Origin: Pseudomonas nitroreducens
GTDB lineage: Bacteria > Pseudomonadota > Gammaproteobacteria > Pseudomonadales > Pseudomonadaceae
DNA length: 64,000 nt
Direction of reading: 5' to 3'
NCBI RefSeq assembly: GCF_014204515.1
Contig: NZ_JACHLI010000005.1
Span: 252,660-316,659, forward strand
Below the pieces are notes generated by a model, which was not told the DNA's origin, searched no databases, and worked only from the letters and a program-made list of their open reading frames with translations. This document shows positions 63,906-64,000 of the stretch, piece by piece (position 1 is the first letter of the stretch; every line of letters begins with the position of its first letter). The translations under genes and the position numbers were made by a program.

Positions 63906-64000
63906 TGAACTGACCCCCGAAAGTTGGACAGTTGGACTGGGCCGCTAAGCTGCCAATGACTGAGCCCTGTATTGAACGGGGCTCAGTCCCTTCAACTTGG
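63906..64000 (-). mobile_element. IS3-family insertion sequence, terminal part
   Basis: TGAACTGACCCCCGAAAGTTGGACA at 63906-63930 is a typical IS3-family terminal inverted repeat. It is followed by the end of a transposase gene read leftwards. The element continues past the window. Confidence 0.85.
63945..64000 (-). CDS. IS3-family transposase OrfB, C-terminal fragment (cut by window edge)
   Basis: On the minus strand the last codons read KLKGLSPVQYRAQSLAA and stop (TAG, 63945-63947). The LSPVQYR ending is the hallmark of the integrase-type OrfB of IS3-family elements. The rest is outside the window. Confidence 0.85.
   Translation of the reverse strand, partial: KLKGLSPVQYRAQSLAA

Overview
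This window is a piece of a high-GC Pseudomonas chromosome. Protein families, operon layouts and small regulatory features (a sigma54 hut promoter, an SAH riboswitch before ahcY, REP-type palindromes) resemble the P. aeruginosa / P. citronellolis / P. nitroreducens part of the genus. The species assignment is inference; no marker gene was searched. Nearly all the sequence is core metabolism, densely coded on both strands. I saw no tRNA, rRNA, CRISPR array or prophage. The only clear mobile element is the end of an IS3-family insertion sequence at the right edge.

Region 1 (1-15.4 kb) is a complete histidine-utilisation (hut) locus: hutF (cut by the window edge), hutC repressor, hutD, a separately transcribed hutH with a divergent HutX-like binding protein, then hutU, an NCS1 permease, hutXWV, a second hutH-like gene, hutI and hutG. 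Three palindromic HutC-type operators lie upstream of hutF/hutC, hutH and hutU. The hutU promoter shows an IHF site, a -24/-12 sigma54 element and an operator at the expected start site. The second hutH-like gene has lost exactly the three Ala-Ser-Gly residues that form the catalytic MIO cofactor. Three copies of a palindromic 115-145 bp repeat are scattered in this locus.

Region 2 (15.5-23.2 kb) has an orphan lipoprotein of lower GC, the D-glutamate utilisation genes dguR/dguABC, a Nudix and lipoprotein pair, prolyl iminopeptidase and D-aminoacyl-tRNA deacylase. Region 3 (23.4-30.3 kb) has opgGH (osmoregulated periplasmic glucan synthesis) and a polar amino-acid ABC transporter, ending in a terminator and two REP-like palindromes.

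Region 4 (30.6-35.9 kb, minus strand) has the DEAD-box helicase rhlE2 and the methyl-cycle operon ahcY - HD hydrolase - metF behind an S-adenosylhomocysteine riboswitch. Region 5 (36.2-43.2 kb) has the glutarate genes gcdG/gcdH with the regulator gcdR, a thioesterase and a NitT/TauT-type ABC transporter. Region 6 (43.2-52.5 kb) is a mixed set: TPM/LemA pair, EamA and MAPEG membrane proteins, a lipoprotein cytochrome c', a DUF1090 protein, an esterase, a phosphoesterase, a flavin reductase-like membrane protein and the secreted-looking DNA ligase LigB.

Region 7 (52.7-61.4 kb) has metK behind an ArsR-methyltransferase fusion regulator whose promoter holds a perfect 18-bp palindrome, then tktA-epd-pgk, two small lipoproteins (one a lysozyme-inhibitor-like MliC protein) and fba. 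Region 8 (61.4-64 kb) has a lipoprotein, a SAM methyltransferase, a YgjP-like metallopeptidase, a small membrane protein and the IS3-family end.
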